The notes: generated by a model not told the origin, from the sequence alone. 64,000 bases of DNA from Marixanthomonas spongiae (GCF_003095375.1 NZ_QEHR01000010.1:1-64000); one strand, 5' to 3'. Positions 26,204 through 35,417 are shown, numbered from the stretch's first letter. Numbers and translations are program-made.

Positions 26204-27328
26204 TCAAAACCGTATCACATCACTTTCCGCAGGGAGGGTTTGTTTGTAGAACTCGGTTTCGGTAGGAACAAAGGGCGTTAAAGGCGGTTCGTTTAAATAA
26301 TCCGGAGGCAATTGCCCTAACTTTTCAAACTGCGGAAACACATACGGTAGGCTTTCAAAATACAGGCCGTCCTCATAGTTCTCAATTTGTTTACCATCTG
26401 GGTTAGTAAGTAGGTGCATATGCAAATGCGGCGCTGATGAGTTTCCAGAATTCCCCAAACGCCCTAATTCCTGGCCGGTAGTCACCACATCGCCTTTTTG
26501 AACGACAACCGAATTGGGAATTAAATGACAATACGTGCTTATGGTACCATCGGGATGTTCTACATACACCACATTTCCAGTAACATTGGTTGCTGTTATC
26601 TCGTAATCCAATTCCCCGGGGGTTTGGTGGTCTGGGATGCTGTTTTCGGTAAATACCACAACGCCATCTTCAACAGCGGTTACCGGTTGGTCGTAACAAT
26701 ACCAATCTTCAAGGTTCAGACCGTCGTTTTTATAAGGGAGGCCGTCCGTTATACGGGCATAATCTATGGCGTACCGCTGTGGATTGTTTCCAATTAAATA
26801 CCCTTCTTGCTCAGGATCGTAAACAGGTTCGGGATACGGGAAAATGGCTCTTGTGTGGTACGACGTGCTTCCCGGGGCACCTTCGGCCAACCACGTGCCT
26901 TCAGGAACGGGAAAGGCTATTGTTTTGGCTTTAGCATATTGTTGTTCAACCGATAAGTTAAAATCTTCTTTCAGGTTGGTGCCTTCAGCATTCCGATAAT
27001 AAAACTGATGTGTCAATAATTCATTTTTCCAGCCTGCTTGAGGATATGACAACCAGATGCTCGCCAGGTGCTGATCGTCTTTGGTGATAAAGTCGGTATA
27101 GGTTTGCAACAAAGCACCGTTATGGTAAATTTCCAGTTTGTCCATAACAAGAGCTTTTACGTGCAATTCGTACACGAACCAGCTGCCTTCGGTATTGTTC
27201 ACTTTCACGGGCGGTGTGGGCAAGGCCACGAAAAATTCGTTTCTATGGGTTATGGGGTCGTCTGCTTTACAGGAAGTAACCACGATCCACAGTGCAAAAA
27301 GGATTGAAACACAATATTTTAAACGCAT
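26204..27328 (-). CDS. M23-family metallopeptidase lipoprotein
   Basis: 374 residues from ATG 27328; the upstream TTG at 27352 would precede the signal peptide awkwardly. Lipobox VVTSC places it on a membrane. The catalytic domain, about 190-345, contains QRYAIDYARI, VYVEHPDGTISTYCHL and SSAPHLHMHLLTNPDG. The HxH motif (HLHMH) and the third His (YCHL) are intact, but the first Zn ligand, normally His in HxxxD, is Arg (QRYAID). This variant occurs in a branch of M23 and may lower or alter activity. Peptidoglycan remodelling is the family role. Confidence 0.8.
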   Translation of the reverse strand: MRLKYCVSILFALWIVVTSCKADDPITHRNEFFVALPTPPVKVNNTEGSWFVYELHVKALVMDKLEIYHNGALLQTYTDFITKDDQHLASIWLSYPQAGWKNELLTHQFYYRNAEGTNLKEDFNLSVEQQYAKAKTIAFPVPEGTWLAEGAPGSTSYHTRAIFPYPEPVYDPEQEGYLIGNNPQRYAIDYARITDGLPYKNDGLNLEDWYCYDQPVTAVEDGVVVFTENSIPDHQTPGELDYEITATNVTGNVVYVEHPDGTISTYCHLIPNSVVVQKGDVVTTGQELGRLGNSGNSSAPHLHMHLLTNPDGKQIENYEDGLYFESLPYVFPQFEKLGQLPPDYLNEPPLTPFVPTETEFYKQTLPAESDVIRF

Positions 27329-27448
27329 ATAAGTTAATTGGTTTTGCGACAAAAAGAAGTAAATATAATCAATATTTCCAACTAACTATTATGTGGTATC
27401 TTTGAAAACAACCTGAAAAACCCACTACCATATCTCAAAAAAACTGTC

Positions 27449-27973
27449 ATGCATTACAAAACGTTTAAAACCGACCGGTTGTTATTGCGGCCTACTTCAG
27501 AAGAAGATGCCAATCTTATATACCAATTGCTGAACACCCCTAAATGGTTGCAATACATTGGCGATAGAAATATTAGGTCTTTAGAAGATGCAAAGGCTTA
27601 TATACAAAACAAAATGACCCCACAACTGAAACGGTTGGGCTATGGCAATTATACCGTAATAAGAAAAGAAGACCAAGCCAAGATGGGCACTTGCGGAATT
27701 TACGATAGGGAAGGGGTGAAAGGCGTTGATATTGGGTTTGCTTTTTTACCCGAATTTGAGAAAAAAGGATTTGCTTATGAAGCCGCATTTAAGCTAATGA
27801 ATGTTTTTTTTTCTGAATTCGGGATACATCGTATTCAGGCGTATACATCTAAAAAGAATCAGGCTTCACAAAAGCTTTTAGAAAAGCTAGGGCTAAAGCA
27901 AACTGGAACTACATTTCTGCCTGACGATAAAGAAGAGCTGCTTGTATATCGTATTTCTAATACAAAAGAGTAG
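27449..27973 (+). CDS. GNAT-family N-acetyltransferase (RimJ/RimL type)
   Basis: 174 residues. The N-terminus FKTDRLLLRPTSEEDANLIYQLLNTP and later DIGFAFLPEFEKKGFAYEAAFKLMNVFF, IHRIQAYTSKKNQASQKLLEKLG are the RimJ/RimL hallmarks; the acetyl-CoA loop is EKKGFAYEA. Its substrate cannot be told from sequence. A -7-like TATCTTTG box lies at 27397-27404, about 45 bp upstream. Downstream is a palindromic operator before a MarR gene, so it could be part of a locally regulated stress set. Confidence 0.9.
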   Translation: MHYKTFKTDRLLLRPTSEEDANLIYQLLNTPKWLQYIGDRNIRSLEDAKAYIQNKMTPQLKRLGYGNYTVIRKEDQAKMGTCGIYDREGVKGVDIGFAFLPEFEKKGFAYEAAFKLMNVFFSEFGIHRIQAYTSKKNQASQKLLEKLGLKQTGTTFLPDDKEELLVYRISNTKE

Positions 27974-28001
27974 CAGATTAAAATCCTAAAATTTACTTAA
28001 A

Positions 28002-28046
28002 ACAACATATATATGTAACCAGTTACATATATATGTTGTATATTTG
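28002..28046 (+). promoter_or_regulatory. Perfect 18-bp palindrome overlapping a TAnnTTTG promoter, MarR operator candidate
   Basis: ACAACATATATATGTAAC at 28002-28019, two spacer bases, then its exact reverse complement at 28022-28039. The -7 box TATATTTG follows at 28039-28046, with GTAAC repeats at 28048-28060. The arms abut the promoter of the MarR gene, so a MarR dimer here would block transcription of its own operon. Confidence 0.7.
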
Positions 28047-28071
28047 CGTAACCGGTAACGTACTTTTAATT

Positions 28072-28557
28072 ATGGAAGAAGATTTTTTAATAGAAATGGG
28101 CTATCCTGGCTTGACGGCAAGGTTAAAAAGGTTAAGTGACTTGTTTGTTTATCAAACCAAAGAGTTTTATAAAGAGCATAATTTGGATATAGAACCCAAT
28201 TGGCATATGATTTTTTTAATTCTGAAAAAACATGACCAATTAACGGTTACGGAAATTTCAGAATTGCTACACTTATCACATCCTGCTATTGTAAAATTGA
28301 TTAATAAAATGAAGAAAAAGGGGTATATAGATTCAGTAAAAGACAAAAATGATTATCGAAAATATCAATTAACCTTATCAAAAAAAGCCAAAGAAAAGTT
28401 ACCTGTTTTAGAAACGTATTGGTCAGCCGGAGAGCAAGCTCTAGAAGAATTATTAGAAGGGAACAGCAAACTGTTGGAACAACTTAGCATTGTTGAAAGA
28501 AATATTGAAGATTTAGATTTTAAAACTAGAATGGAACAGTTATTAAATAAATATTAA
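28072..28557 (+). CDS. MarR-family transcriptional regulator
   Basis: 161 residues from ATG 28072, chosen over an upstream ATG at 28033 because it lies inside the palindrome and promoter. The winged helix reads HDQLTVTEISELLHLSHPAIVKLINKMKKKGYIDSVKDKNDYRKYQLTLS (in blocks, about 58-110). Flanking N- and C-terminal helices form the dimer interface. It most likely represses itself and the small membrane protein gene starting 10 bp downstream through the adjacent palindrome. The ligand is unknown. Confidence 0.85.
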   Translation: MEEDFLIEMGYPGLTARLKRLSDLFVYQTKEFYKEHNLDIEPNWHMIFLILKKHDQLTVTEISELLHLSHPAIVKLINKMKKKGYIDSVKDKNDYRKYQLTLSKKAKEKLPVLETYWSAGEQALEELLEGNSKLLEQLSIVERNIEDLDFKTRMEQLLNKY

Positions 28558-28567
28558 ACATCTTATT

Positions 28568-28825
28568 ATGCAAATACTTATAGATTTAATGGGATGGGTA
28601 GGATCTTTTTTTATACTCCTATCGTATGGACTCACCTTATCAAAAAAAAGAGATTTTAGTGTGCAAAGCCGCTACCTAAATATGGTAGGAGGGATGTTTA
28701 TTGCAATTAATTGTTTGTATTATAATGCAATACCTCCATTTGTCACCAATTTAATATGGAGTATTATTGCCATACTTTCTATTTATAGAGCTCGAAAACA
28801 CTTTATTAATACAAATAAGCAATAA
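28568..28825 (+). CDS. Small membrane protein, CBU_0592-like
   Basis: 85 residues with three predicted helices (about 3-22, 38-55, 58-77). The sequence WVGSFFILLSYGLTLSKK and NMVGGMFIAINCLYYNAIPPFVTNLIWSI resemble the CBU_0592-like family of small multi-helix proteins. The 10-bp gap behind the MarR gene implies joint transcription under its control. Function is unknown; family naming is tentative. Confidence 0.6.
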   Translation: MQILIDLMGWVGSFFILLSYGLTLSKKRDFSVQSRYLNMVGGMFIAINCLYYNAIPPFVTNLIWSIIAILSIYRARKHFINTNKQ

Positions 28826-28916
28826 AGAACTTTTATAGAATGGCTCGAAAACACAATTAAGACGGCATAGTTTTTAGTATTAATTATGAGAATTTGTAAC
28901 AACAAAATCTCTATCA

Positions 28917-29030
28917 ATGAAAAAATTACTATTTTTCACTACAGCAATGGTAATTGCACAAACAAACTTTTTAAAAACACCTACATTCCGTGAAAGTATT
29001 TTCAGCAAAACAACTCAGCGAAGCCGATAA
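28917..29030 (+). CDS. Possible 37-residue signal-peptide remnant
   Basis: ATG at 28917 encodes MKKLLFFTTAMVIAQTNFLK and then 17 more residues before a stop. The start looks like a flavobacterial signal peptide, but after residue 20 the sequence is just the beginning of nnr read in another frame. This suggests a deletion fused a secreted-protein start to the nnr region. It overlaps the nnr start by 41 bp. Confidence 0.3.
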   Translation: MKKLLFFTTAMVIAQTNFLKTPTFRESIFSKTTQRSR

Positions 29031-30540
29031 GGCCACTACCGAAAAACACGATATAAGCTCGCTCGATTTAATGGAGCATGCCGGCACGCAAGTATTCAAC
29101 TGGTTGCACCATAGATTGCAAGGCGCCAAGGTGCCCATCCATATTTTCTGCGGCATTGGCAACAACGGTGGCGATGGACTGGTCGTGGGCCGGTTGTTGA
29201 TAGAAAAAGGCTATACGGTAAAGGTCTATGTCGCTAATTTTACCGATAAACGCTCCAAATGTTTTCTGATCAATTACGACCGCATTAAAGAAACCACCAA
29301 TGATTGGCCAAAATTGATGACTTCAGAAAACGATTTCCCCGAAATAAACGACCAAGACATCATTATCGATGCCTTGTTCGGCATTGGGCTCAACCGTCCG
29401 CCAGAAGGTTGGTTAAAACCATTGATACAGCACATCAACGCCAGCAAGGCTTTTACCTTGGCCATCGACATTCCCAGTGGGCTCTACGCCAACCAAGCTT
29501 TGGAAGATCCTGAAGCGGTGGTGCAGGCCAACCACGCTTTGACCTTTCAAACACCAAAACTGGCGTTCTTTCTACCGGAAACGGGCAAATTTGTTCCGTT
29601 TTTTGATATCATTGATATTGGTCTGGATACGGAGTTCCTTCACAGAGCAACACCGATGGCACAATTGATAGGTAAGCAACAGGCGCGGCAGTTCTACAAA
29701 CCACGTCAAGCCTTTGACCATAAAGGTACTTACGGTCACGCCTTGATCGTTTCTGGAAGCTACGGAAAAATAGGCGCTGCGGTATTGAGCGCCAAGGCTG
29801 CTTTTAAAGTCGGCGCCGGACTGGTTACCGCCTTTGTGCCAGAATGTGGCTACGACATTATACAGACTGCCGTCCCTGAAGCCATGACAATAACCGATAA
29901 GGAAGACGACCTAATCACGGATATTGCTTACGATATAACGCCATCGGCCATTGGCGTTGGGATGGGCATAGGGAAAGCCAAAAAAACAGTTGCAGCCTTG
30001 GAAACCCTTTTTAAGAAAGCCAAAGCCCCGATGGTGATCGACGCCGATGCTTTGAACTGTATTTCAGAACATAAAAAATTACTGGAAGCAGTGCCAAAGC
30101 ACGCAATAGTAACCCCACATCCCGGCGAACTGAAACGGTTGATAGGGGAGTGGGCAGACGATTATGACAAACTGGAAAAAGCCAAGGCGTTTTCAAAAAA
30201 ACACGAAGTGGTCCTGTTGATAAAAGGTGCGCATACCGCCATAATTTTTGACGACAACCTTTACATCAACACGACCGGTAATCCAGGAATGGCAACGGCC
30301 GGAAGTGGCGATGCTCTAAGCGGTATGCTTACAGGTTTGTTGTCGCAAGGGTACGACCCGCTATTGTCCGCTATTTTCGGGGTATACCTACACGGAACTG
30401 CCGGTGCCATCGCCTCACAAAAAATGGGCTACGAAGCCGTGATGGCAAGTAATATCATAGATAATATAGGCGCTGCTTATATGAGTTTGTTCGAGCAACC
30501 GGAACAGCAAAAACAACAGAAAGAACAACAAAAAAAGTAA
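28990..30540 (+). CDS. nnr: Bifunctional NAD(P)HX epimerase/dehydratase
   Basis: 516 residues, GTG start at 28990 (the frame's only start near the conserved MKVFSAKQLSEAD). The N-terminal half (1-210) is the YjeF_N epimerase with GIGNNGGDGLVVGR. The C-terminal half (230-500) is the ADP-dependent NAD(P)HX dehydratase with HKGTYGHALIVSGSYG, TPHPGELKRL and GNPGMATAGSGDALSGML. Together they repair hydrated NAD(P)H. The last 15 residues are a Gln/Lys-rich tail (PEQQKQQKEQQKK), an unusual addition. It ends 40 bp from a convergent gene. Confidence 0.95.
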   Translation: MKVFSAKQLSEADKATTEKHDISSLDLMEHAGTQVFNWLHHRLQGAKVPIHIFCGIGNNGGDGLVVGRLLIEKGYTVKVYVANFTDKRSKCFLINYDRIKETTNDWPKLMTSENDFPEINDQDIIIDALFGIGLNRPPEGWLKPLIQHINASKAFTLAIDIPSGLYANQALEDPEAVVQANHALTFQTPKLAFFLPETGKFVPFFDIIDIGLDTEFLHRATPMAQLIGKQQARQFYKPRQAFDHKGTYGHALIVSGSYGKIGAAVLSAKAAFKVGAGLVTAFVPECGYDIIQTAVPEAMTITDKEDDLITDIAYDITPSAIGVGMGIGKAKKTVAALETLFKKAKAPMVIDADALNCISEHKKLLEAVPKHAIVTPHPGELKRLIGEWADDYDKLEKAKAFSKKHEVVLLIKGAHTAIIFDDNLYINTTGNPGMATAGSGDALSGMLTGLLSQGYDPLLSAIFGVYLHGTAGAIASQKMGYEAVMASNIIDNIGAAYMSLFEQPEQQKQQKEQQKK

Positions 30541-30580
30541 GTTTCTTTAGTTTTTGTTCGTAGTTGAAATGATAGTGCAA

Positions 30581-30862
30581 TTATCCTAAAAGCCCATCTA
30601 TAACCTTTGCCAATTCAAAATCCTTATCGGTTACGCCACCGGCATCGTGGGTGGATAACGTAATGTTCAAGGTATTGTAAACGTTGTGCCAATCAGGATG
30701 GTGCTGCAATTTTTCGGCTTCAAAAGCAATCCGGGTCATGGCCGAAAAAGCTTCTTTGAAGTCTTCAAACTCAAAAGCGGTGTGTATGGCATTGTCTTCG
30801 TATTCCCAACCTTCCAATTGATCGAGTTTGTCGTTGATTTCTTTTTCTGAATAGGTGCTCAT
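30581..30862 (-). CDS. 4a-hydroxytetrahydrobiopterin dehydratase
   Basis: 93 residues, full length for the family. Conserved EGWEYEDNAIHTAFEFEDFKEAFSAM, HHPDWHNVYNTLNITL and TDKDFELA give the alpha/beta fold and the active His residues (HHPDW). The enzyme recycles the pterin cofactor of aromatic amino acid hydroxylases. It is the last gene of a tight minus-strand run gcvT-glsA-SDR-pcd, with 4 bp to the upstream gene. Confidence 0.93.
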   Translation of the reverse strand: MSTYSEKEINDKLDQLEGWEYEDNAIHTAFEFEDFKEAFSAMTRIAFEAEKLQHHPDWHNVYNTLNITLSTHDAGGVTDKDFELAKVIDGLLG

Positions 30863-30866
30863 TTTT

Positions 30867-31727
30867 TTAATTTTTAAAGGTTATTATTTCTTCTTTAAGG
30901 GTACAGGCATCGATGACTTCTGAAATTGAAAACTGCAAACTACCGGGCAATTTATTGTCCCGTGGCAAAATGGCACGGTACAAATCGTCATTGCTGCTGT
31001 ACACCTTTTTAAATATAGGCATTTTAAAGCCAATTTTAGAAGCTATTTCAGTAAAAAGGTCGTCGTGGTGTATCACGTCGCTGCTGCTCAAATGAAAAAT
31101 ACCCGTCAATTTTTGATTGATGATGTAATGTGTTTGCTGGGCAAGCTTGTCTTGGGTTGTTGCGCTTACAATGTGTTTGGGAAATATTTCAAAAGAGGCG
31201 TGGTGCTTCATACTTTGCCGCAATTGTACCAAAGTGGGCGAGTTTACGCCTAATACCAAAGGCAACCTTAATAGTGCGGTTTGAAAGGGGAGTTGTTCCT
31301 GAAGGTATTTTTCGGCAGCCGTATGAAATCGGCCAGCTGTACTTTCGGGAACGGGCTTATCGTATTCATATCCTGGAAAATGGCGTTGGCCGTCGAATAT
31401 TTCAGAAGAAGAAAAATACACTATCCTGCTTTCCGGAAACTGTTCGGCATATAAACAGAGGTCACGGAGCAGTTTTAACCTATCGCTGTATGTTCCAGTT
31501 AAAGCAACAATGATAAAGCGGGGTTTCAGGTTCTTCAGTAGGTCGCCAATGCTGTTTTCTTCTACACAAAACGAATGAAATACTTGGTTGTCTTTATACG
31601 CTTGGTGCTGATGGCAATAGGTGCCGTACACGTCGAAATACGGATGGAGGTCTTTATACAGGGCATTGCCAATAAAGCCACTCGCCCCCAGGATAAGGAT
31701 TCTGTTATGTACGGTTTCGGTATTCAA
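30867..31727 (-). CDS. RmlD-like NAD(P)-dependent sugar-nucleotide reductase/epimerase
   Basis: 286 residues. The Rossmann motif RILILGASGFIGN at 9-21, a FIIVALTG strand, and the SSSEIFDG region resemble dTDP-4-dehydrorhamnose reductase (RmlD) and extended SDR enzymes; the catalytic YxxxK is shifted or missing (TAAEKYL). Substrate is not clear. It is cotranscribed with gcvT-glsA upstream and pterin dehydratase downstream, an association that suggests a shared stress or amino acid pathway but does not explain itself. Confidence 0.75.
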   Translation of the reverse strand: MNTETVHNRILILGASGFIGNALYKDLHPYFDVYGTYCHQHQAYKDNQVFHSFCVEENSIGDLLKNLKPRFIIVALTGTYSDRLKLLRDLCLYAEQFPESRIVYFSSSEIFDGQRHFPGYEYDKPVPESTAGRFHTAAEKYLQEQLPFQTALLRLPLVLGVNSPTLVQLRQSMKHHASFEIFPKHIVSATTQDKLAQQTHYIINQKLTGIFHLSSSDVIHHDDLFTEIASKIGFKMPIFKKVYSSNDDLYRAILPRDNKLPGSLQFSISEVIDACTLKEEIITFKN

Positions 31728-31739
31728 AAAAAAGGGTGT

Positions 31740-32654
31740 TTAAAAAATTGAGCGGTTGGTCTGCGTGGTGAACAGCTCCAAGGCTTGCATCCCAAGGTAA
31801 GAATTTCCTTGTGTATTTAGGCCAGGTGCCCAGCACGTAATGGTAAATTCGTTGGGCAACAGGGCCGCAATGCCACCGCCCACGCCACTTTTTCCGGGCA
31901 ATCCCACTTCAAAAGCAAACTCACCGGCTTCATCGTAAAATCCGCAGGTAAGCATAATGGCATTGATGCGTTTTACTTGGTTCAAGGTGAGATGGGCGGT
32001 GTTGCGCATGCATTTACCGCGGTTGGCGAACATATAAAAAGCATTGGATAGCTGCTCGCACGTCATCTCAATGGAGCATTGATGGAAGTAAAAATCCAAA
32101 ACATCTTCCACCTCGTTGATTAAATTCCCGAACGATTTCAGCAAATTGGCCGCCGCATAGTTGTTAAAACCGGTGCGGGCCTCGCTTTCGGCCACTTTTT
32201 CATTGTAACTGATGGATTGGTCGTTGGTCAGGTCGCGTACGTACTGCAAAAACTCTTCTTTCGGGTCATCTAAGTGAGTGACCAGCATATCGGCAATCAC
32301 GATGGCTCCAGAATTGATGAGTGGGTTCCGCGGGATCCCTTTTTCCAGTTCCAATAACGACATATGATTAAAGGGGTTTCCAGATGGTTCTACATCTACC
32401 CGTTCAAAAATTTTGTTCCCCATAAGAGGGACAGCTTTTGCAAGTGTCAATACTTTGGAAATACTCTGTATGGAAAAAGGTTTGTCCCAATCGCCCGAGC
32501 CATATTTTTCACCATCTACCAGATTGAGGTACATCCCAAAATTGGTATCCTTAACCTTTGCGAGTTCGGGAATGTACGTGGGCACTTCGCCTTTTACGGC
32601 AGAATGCTTCAAGCTGTTGGTGATGGTATCTAAAATGGCTTGGTAATCGATCAT
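31740..32654 (-). CDS. glsA: Glutaminase A
   Basis: 304 residues, full length. It has the beta-lactamase-like Ser/Lys pair in the PFSIQSISKVLTLA stretch (S-x-x-K), NPLINSGAIVIAD, and KSGVGGGIAALLP. It hydrolyses glutamine to glutamate and ammonia in the cytoplasm, often linked to acid resistance. It starts 1 bp after the gcvT stop on the minus strand, so the two are translationally close. The neighbours use one-carbon and pterin chemistry. Confidence 0.95.
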   Translation of the reverse strand: MIDYQAILDTITNSLKHSAVKGEVPTYIPELAKVKDTNFGMYLNLVDGEKYGSGDWDKPFSIQSISKVLTLAKAVPLMGNKIFERVDVEPSGNPFNHMSLLELEKGIPRNPLINSGAIVIADMLVTHLDDPKEEFLQYVRDLTNDQSISYNEKVAESEARTGFNNYAAANLLKSFGNLINEVEDVLDFYFHQCSIEMTCEQLSNAFYMFANRGKCMRNTAHLTLNQVKRINAIMLTCGFYDEAGEFAFEVGLPGKSGVGGGIAALLPNEFTITCWAPGLNTQGNSYLGMQALELFTTQTNRSIF

Positions 32655-32655
32655 G

Positions 32656-33738
32656 CTATTTTTTATAAAATGGCGGTTTTACAATAGTTGCCGCGACCGC
32701 TTTTTTACGTATTTGAATGAATATATCGGTTCCTGTTTTGCTGTGTTCTTTGCCAACATAACCTAAACCTATCCCTTTTTGTAAGGAGGGAGACATCGTC
32801 CCACTGGTTACGTGCCCTATTTTTAGTCCTTCGGCATCTACAATGTCATAGCCTTGGCGGGGAATGCCGCGTTCGGTAAGTTCGAACCCGATAAGCTTTC
32901 GGGTAACGCCTTCTTCTTTTTGTTCTTGTAAGACTTCTTTATTGACAAAGTCGTGGTTGAACTTGGTAATCCAGCCCAAACCGGCTTCAATTGGCGAGGT
33001 GGTTTCGTCAATATCATTTCCGTAAAGGCAGAAGCCCATTTCCAACCTAAGGGTGTCCCGTGCGGCCAACCCGATGGGTTTGATGCCATAGGCGGCCCCA
33101 GCTTCCATAACCCGGTTCCAAACTTGTTCCACTTCGCTGTTTTTACAGTAAATTTCAAATCCGCCGCTGCCCGTGTAACCAGTGGCACTGATGATCACAT
33201 GTTCCACGCCGGCAAAATCGGAAACTTTAAAATTATAGAACTTGATGGCGCTTAAATCTTCCGAAGTTAAACTTTGCATCGCTTCAATGGCTTTTGGGCC
33301 TTGGATGGCGAGCAGGGAATAGTCTTCGGAAATATCCCGCAGTTCAGCATTCATCGTGTTATGAGAGGTAATCCAGTTCCAATCTTTTTCAATATTGGAT
33401 GCATTGACGACCAACAGCCATTTTTCGGCATTAAAACGGTAAATGATCAAATCGTCAACAATTCCGCCTTTTTCATTGGGCATACAAGTATATTGCGCTT
33501 GGCCATCGACCACTTTTGAAGCGTCGTTAGAACCAATTTTTTGGAGGAGCTCCAATGCCTGGGGCCCGGTGACCAAAAATTCGCCCATATGCGAAACATC
33601 AAAAACACCTAAATTATTGCGAACGTTTTCGTGCTCTATGGTAACGCTCTCGTAAGAAACCGGCATATTATAGCCTGCAAAAGGAACCATTTTAGCTCCC
33701 AGTTGCTCATGGATGTGTGACAATGCTGTTTTTTTCAT
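32656..33738 (-). CDS. gcvT: Glycine cleavage system T protein (aminomethyltransferase)
   Basis: 360 residues, full length. Conserved [53 protein letters not shown] and the C-terminal barrel ([21 protein letters not shown]). It transfers the methylene group of glycine to tetrahydrofolate with the P, H and L proteins, which are not in the window. It is the first gene of the minus-strand operon. Confidence 0.97.
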   Translation of the reverse strand: MKKTALSHIHEQLGAKMVPFAGYNMPVSYESVTIEHENVRNNLGVFDVSHMGEFLVTGPQALELLQKIGSNDASKVVDGQAQYTCMPNEKGGIVDDLIIYRFNAEKWLLVVNASNIEKDWNWITSHNTMNAELRDISEDYSLLAIQGPKAIEAMQSLTSEDLSAIKFYNFKVSDFAGVEHVIISATGYTGSGGFEIYCKNSEVEQVWNRVMEAGAAYGIKPIGLAARDTLRLEMGFCLYGNDIDETTSPIEAGLGWITKFNHDFVNKEVLQEQKEEGVTRKLIGFELTERGIPRQGYDIVDAEGLKIGHVTSGTMSPSLQKGIGLGYVGKEHSKTGTDIFIQIRKKAVAATIVKPPFYKK

Positions 33739-33882
33739 CGTAAAAAGTTCTTTTTCGCAAATGTATTACAATATGTACAGCTAACGAAGCATTTGCCGGT
33801 ATGTTTTTGGGTTGGCTGTATTCTGTAAAGTGGTATGATTTTGGTGGTGTACGGAAAGAATACTAACCCTAAACCAATTTCA

Positions 33883-34311
33883 ATGAAAAAAATACTGCTT
33901 CTGCTTATTGCGATCTTTGCCATCGCATTGACCAGTGCCCAAACCGCATCGATAGAAGGGGAATACGGCAAACGAACTGAAACCGATGTAGGATCTGTGC
34001 TCGAATACACCCTTTCTTTAAAGCCAGATGGAACCTTCACTTTTCATTTTTACCGAAATATCGACGCAACACAGCCCAAAGAGCACCTATATGGAAGAGG
34101 AACGTGGGAACTAGTTAGAAAGGACATTCTTTTCCATAGTGATGAAACAACCGATATGGATGAAAAATACACGTTAGACTTTAGCGACACCAAAGCAAGG
34201 TTTATTAAAAAACCATCAAAGAACAGAAACGCAACCGAAAAGGTAGCCTATTTTTTGTTTTATGACTCTCAACTTCCTATGATAAAAGGCCTGAAGCTTC
34301 TGGCAAAGTAA
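33883..34311 (+). CDS. Small secreted protein with a copper-resistance-like or lipocalin-like beta fold
   Basis: 142 residues from ATG 33883, the start that opens with a clean signal peptide (MKKILLLLIAIFAIALTSAQ). The mature part is beta-rich: IEGEYGKRTE, SLKPDGTFTFHFYRN, YGRGTWELVRKDILFHSD. This 'DGTFxF...GxWxL' pattern is common in small periplasmic lipocalin-like proteins of Bacteroidota. It is a single gene between divergent gcvT and the LysR gene. Function unknown. Confidence 0.6.
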   Translation: MKKILLLLIAIFAIALTSAQTASIEGEYGKRTETDVGSVLEYTLSLKPDGTFTFHFYRNIDATQPKEHLYGRGTWELVRKDILFHSDETTDMDEKYTLDFSDTKARFIKKPSKNRNATEKVAYFLFYDSQLPMIKGLKLLAK

Positions 34312-34439
34312 TAAAAGTACCACTTACGGCTAACATGGCTTTAATAAGGCGTGTGTATTTGTAGTTGTACCCGTAAAAAAACAAAATTAAAATTTATACT
34401 TTTTTCAATCCTGTGAATTAAGTATTACTTTTGTTAATA

Positions 34440-35339
34440 ATGGTACACTATAAATTACAGGTTTTCTATACCGTTGCCAAGCGAATGTCTTTTTCAAAAG
34501 CCGCATCGGAGCTTAACATCACTCAGCCGGCTGTAACCCGCCACATAAAACAACTGGAAGACCATTTTAAACAAAAATTATTTGAACGGAGGGGCAACAG
34601 CATCAGCCTTACCCGTGCTGGTAGCGTGTTGCTGGAGCACACCAAAAAACTAATGGCGCAATACAACACCTTAGAGTTTGACATGAACGCCTTGATAGAC
34701 CGCACACAAGGCGAGCTTTCTATTGCCGCGAGTACCACAATGGCCCAATACATCCTTCCCGAAGCTTTGTCCAAATTCCATCGGAAATTTCCGAAGGTAC
34801 GGTTGACGCTCATCAATGCCAACACACGGGAGGTTGAAGATAAAGTGCTCGATGCTTCGGTAGAACTTGGATTTATTGAAGGCCATTCCAAAAACCGGGA
34901 GATTTCCTACCATCCTTTTATGGAAGATGAAATCGTACTGGTAGCCGCAAAAGGGCATCCGCTCTACAACAAAGGAACGTTGCCGGTAAAAGACTTATCG
35001 CAAATTCCCCTGGTGTTACGCGAAGAAGGCTCGGGCAGTTTGGACATTATAAAACAAACTTTAAAAAATGTTGGTGTGGCTATCGAATCGCTTCAAGTGG
35101 TCATTCGTTTAGGCAGTTCAGAAAGCATGAAAACGTACATACAAGATAGGCAAAGCGTTGCTTTTTTAAGTATCCATACCATTTTAAAAGAATTAAAGAC
35201 CACCGAACTCGGCATCATCGATATCGACGGACTCTCAATAAATAGGAAATTCAGCTATATTTACAAGCAAGGGCACCAATCTTCCTTGGCTAATCTATTT
35301 TTGAACTTTTTGGAGTATCATTATAACAAAAAGTTATAA
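34440..35339 (+). CDS. LysR-family transcriptional regulator
   Basis: 299 residues from ATG 34440; a TTG at 34431 would add three residues. The HTH (FSKAASELNITQPAVTRHIK, about 17-36) is followed by a substrate-binding domain with typical ELSIAASTTMAQYILPEAL and GFIEGHSKN stretches. The next gene is a YeiH-family exporter 78 bp downstream, the usual LysR/YeiH pairing. A box TACTTTTG lies at 34426-34433, 7 bp before the ATG, suggesting a leaderless or nearly leaderless message. Confidence 0.9.
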   Translation: MVHYKLQVFYTVAKRMSFSKAASELNITQPAVTRHIKQLEDHFKQKLFERRGNSISLTRAGSVLLEHTKKLMAQYNTLEFDMNALIDRTQGELSIAASTTMAQYILPEALSKFHRKFPKVRLTLINANTREVEDKVLDASVELGFIEGHSKNREISYHPFMEDEIVLVAAKGHPLYNKGTLPVKDLSQIPLVLREEGSGSLDIIKQTLKNVGVAIESLQVVIRLGSSESMKTYIQDRQSVAFLSIHTILKELKTTELGIIDIDGLSINRKFSYIYKQGHQSSLANLFLNFLEYHYNKKL

Positions 35340-35357
35340 TAGATGATTTTTTATCAT

Positions 35358-35388
35358 TTGACTTGCGTGTGCGTGCGCTGTACTTTTG
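35358..35388 (+). promoter_or_regulatory. TTG-N20-TAnnTTTG promoter of the YeiH gene
   Basis: TTG at 35358-35360, 20 bp spacer, TACTTTTG at 35381-35388, 29 bp before the start codon. This matches the Bacteroidota -33/-7 consensus closely. The LysR protein is the likely activator. Confidence 0.7.
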
Positions 35389-35417
35389 CTATGTAAAATC
35401 AACATAAACTATATATC

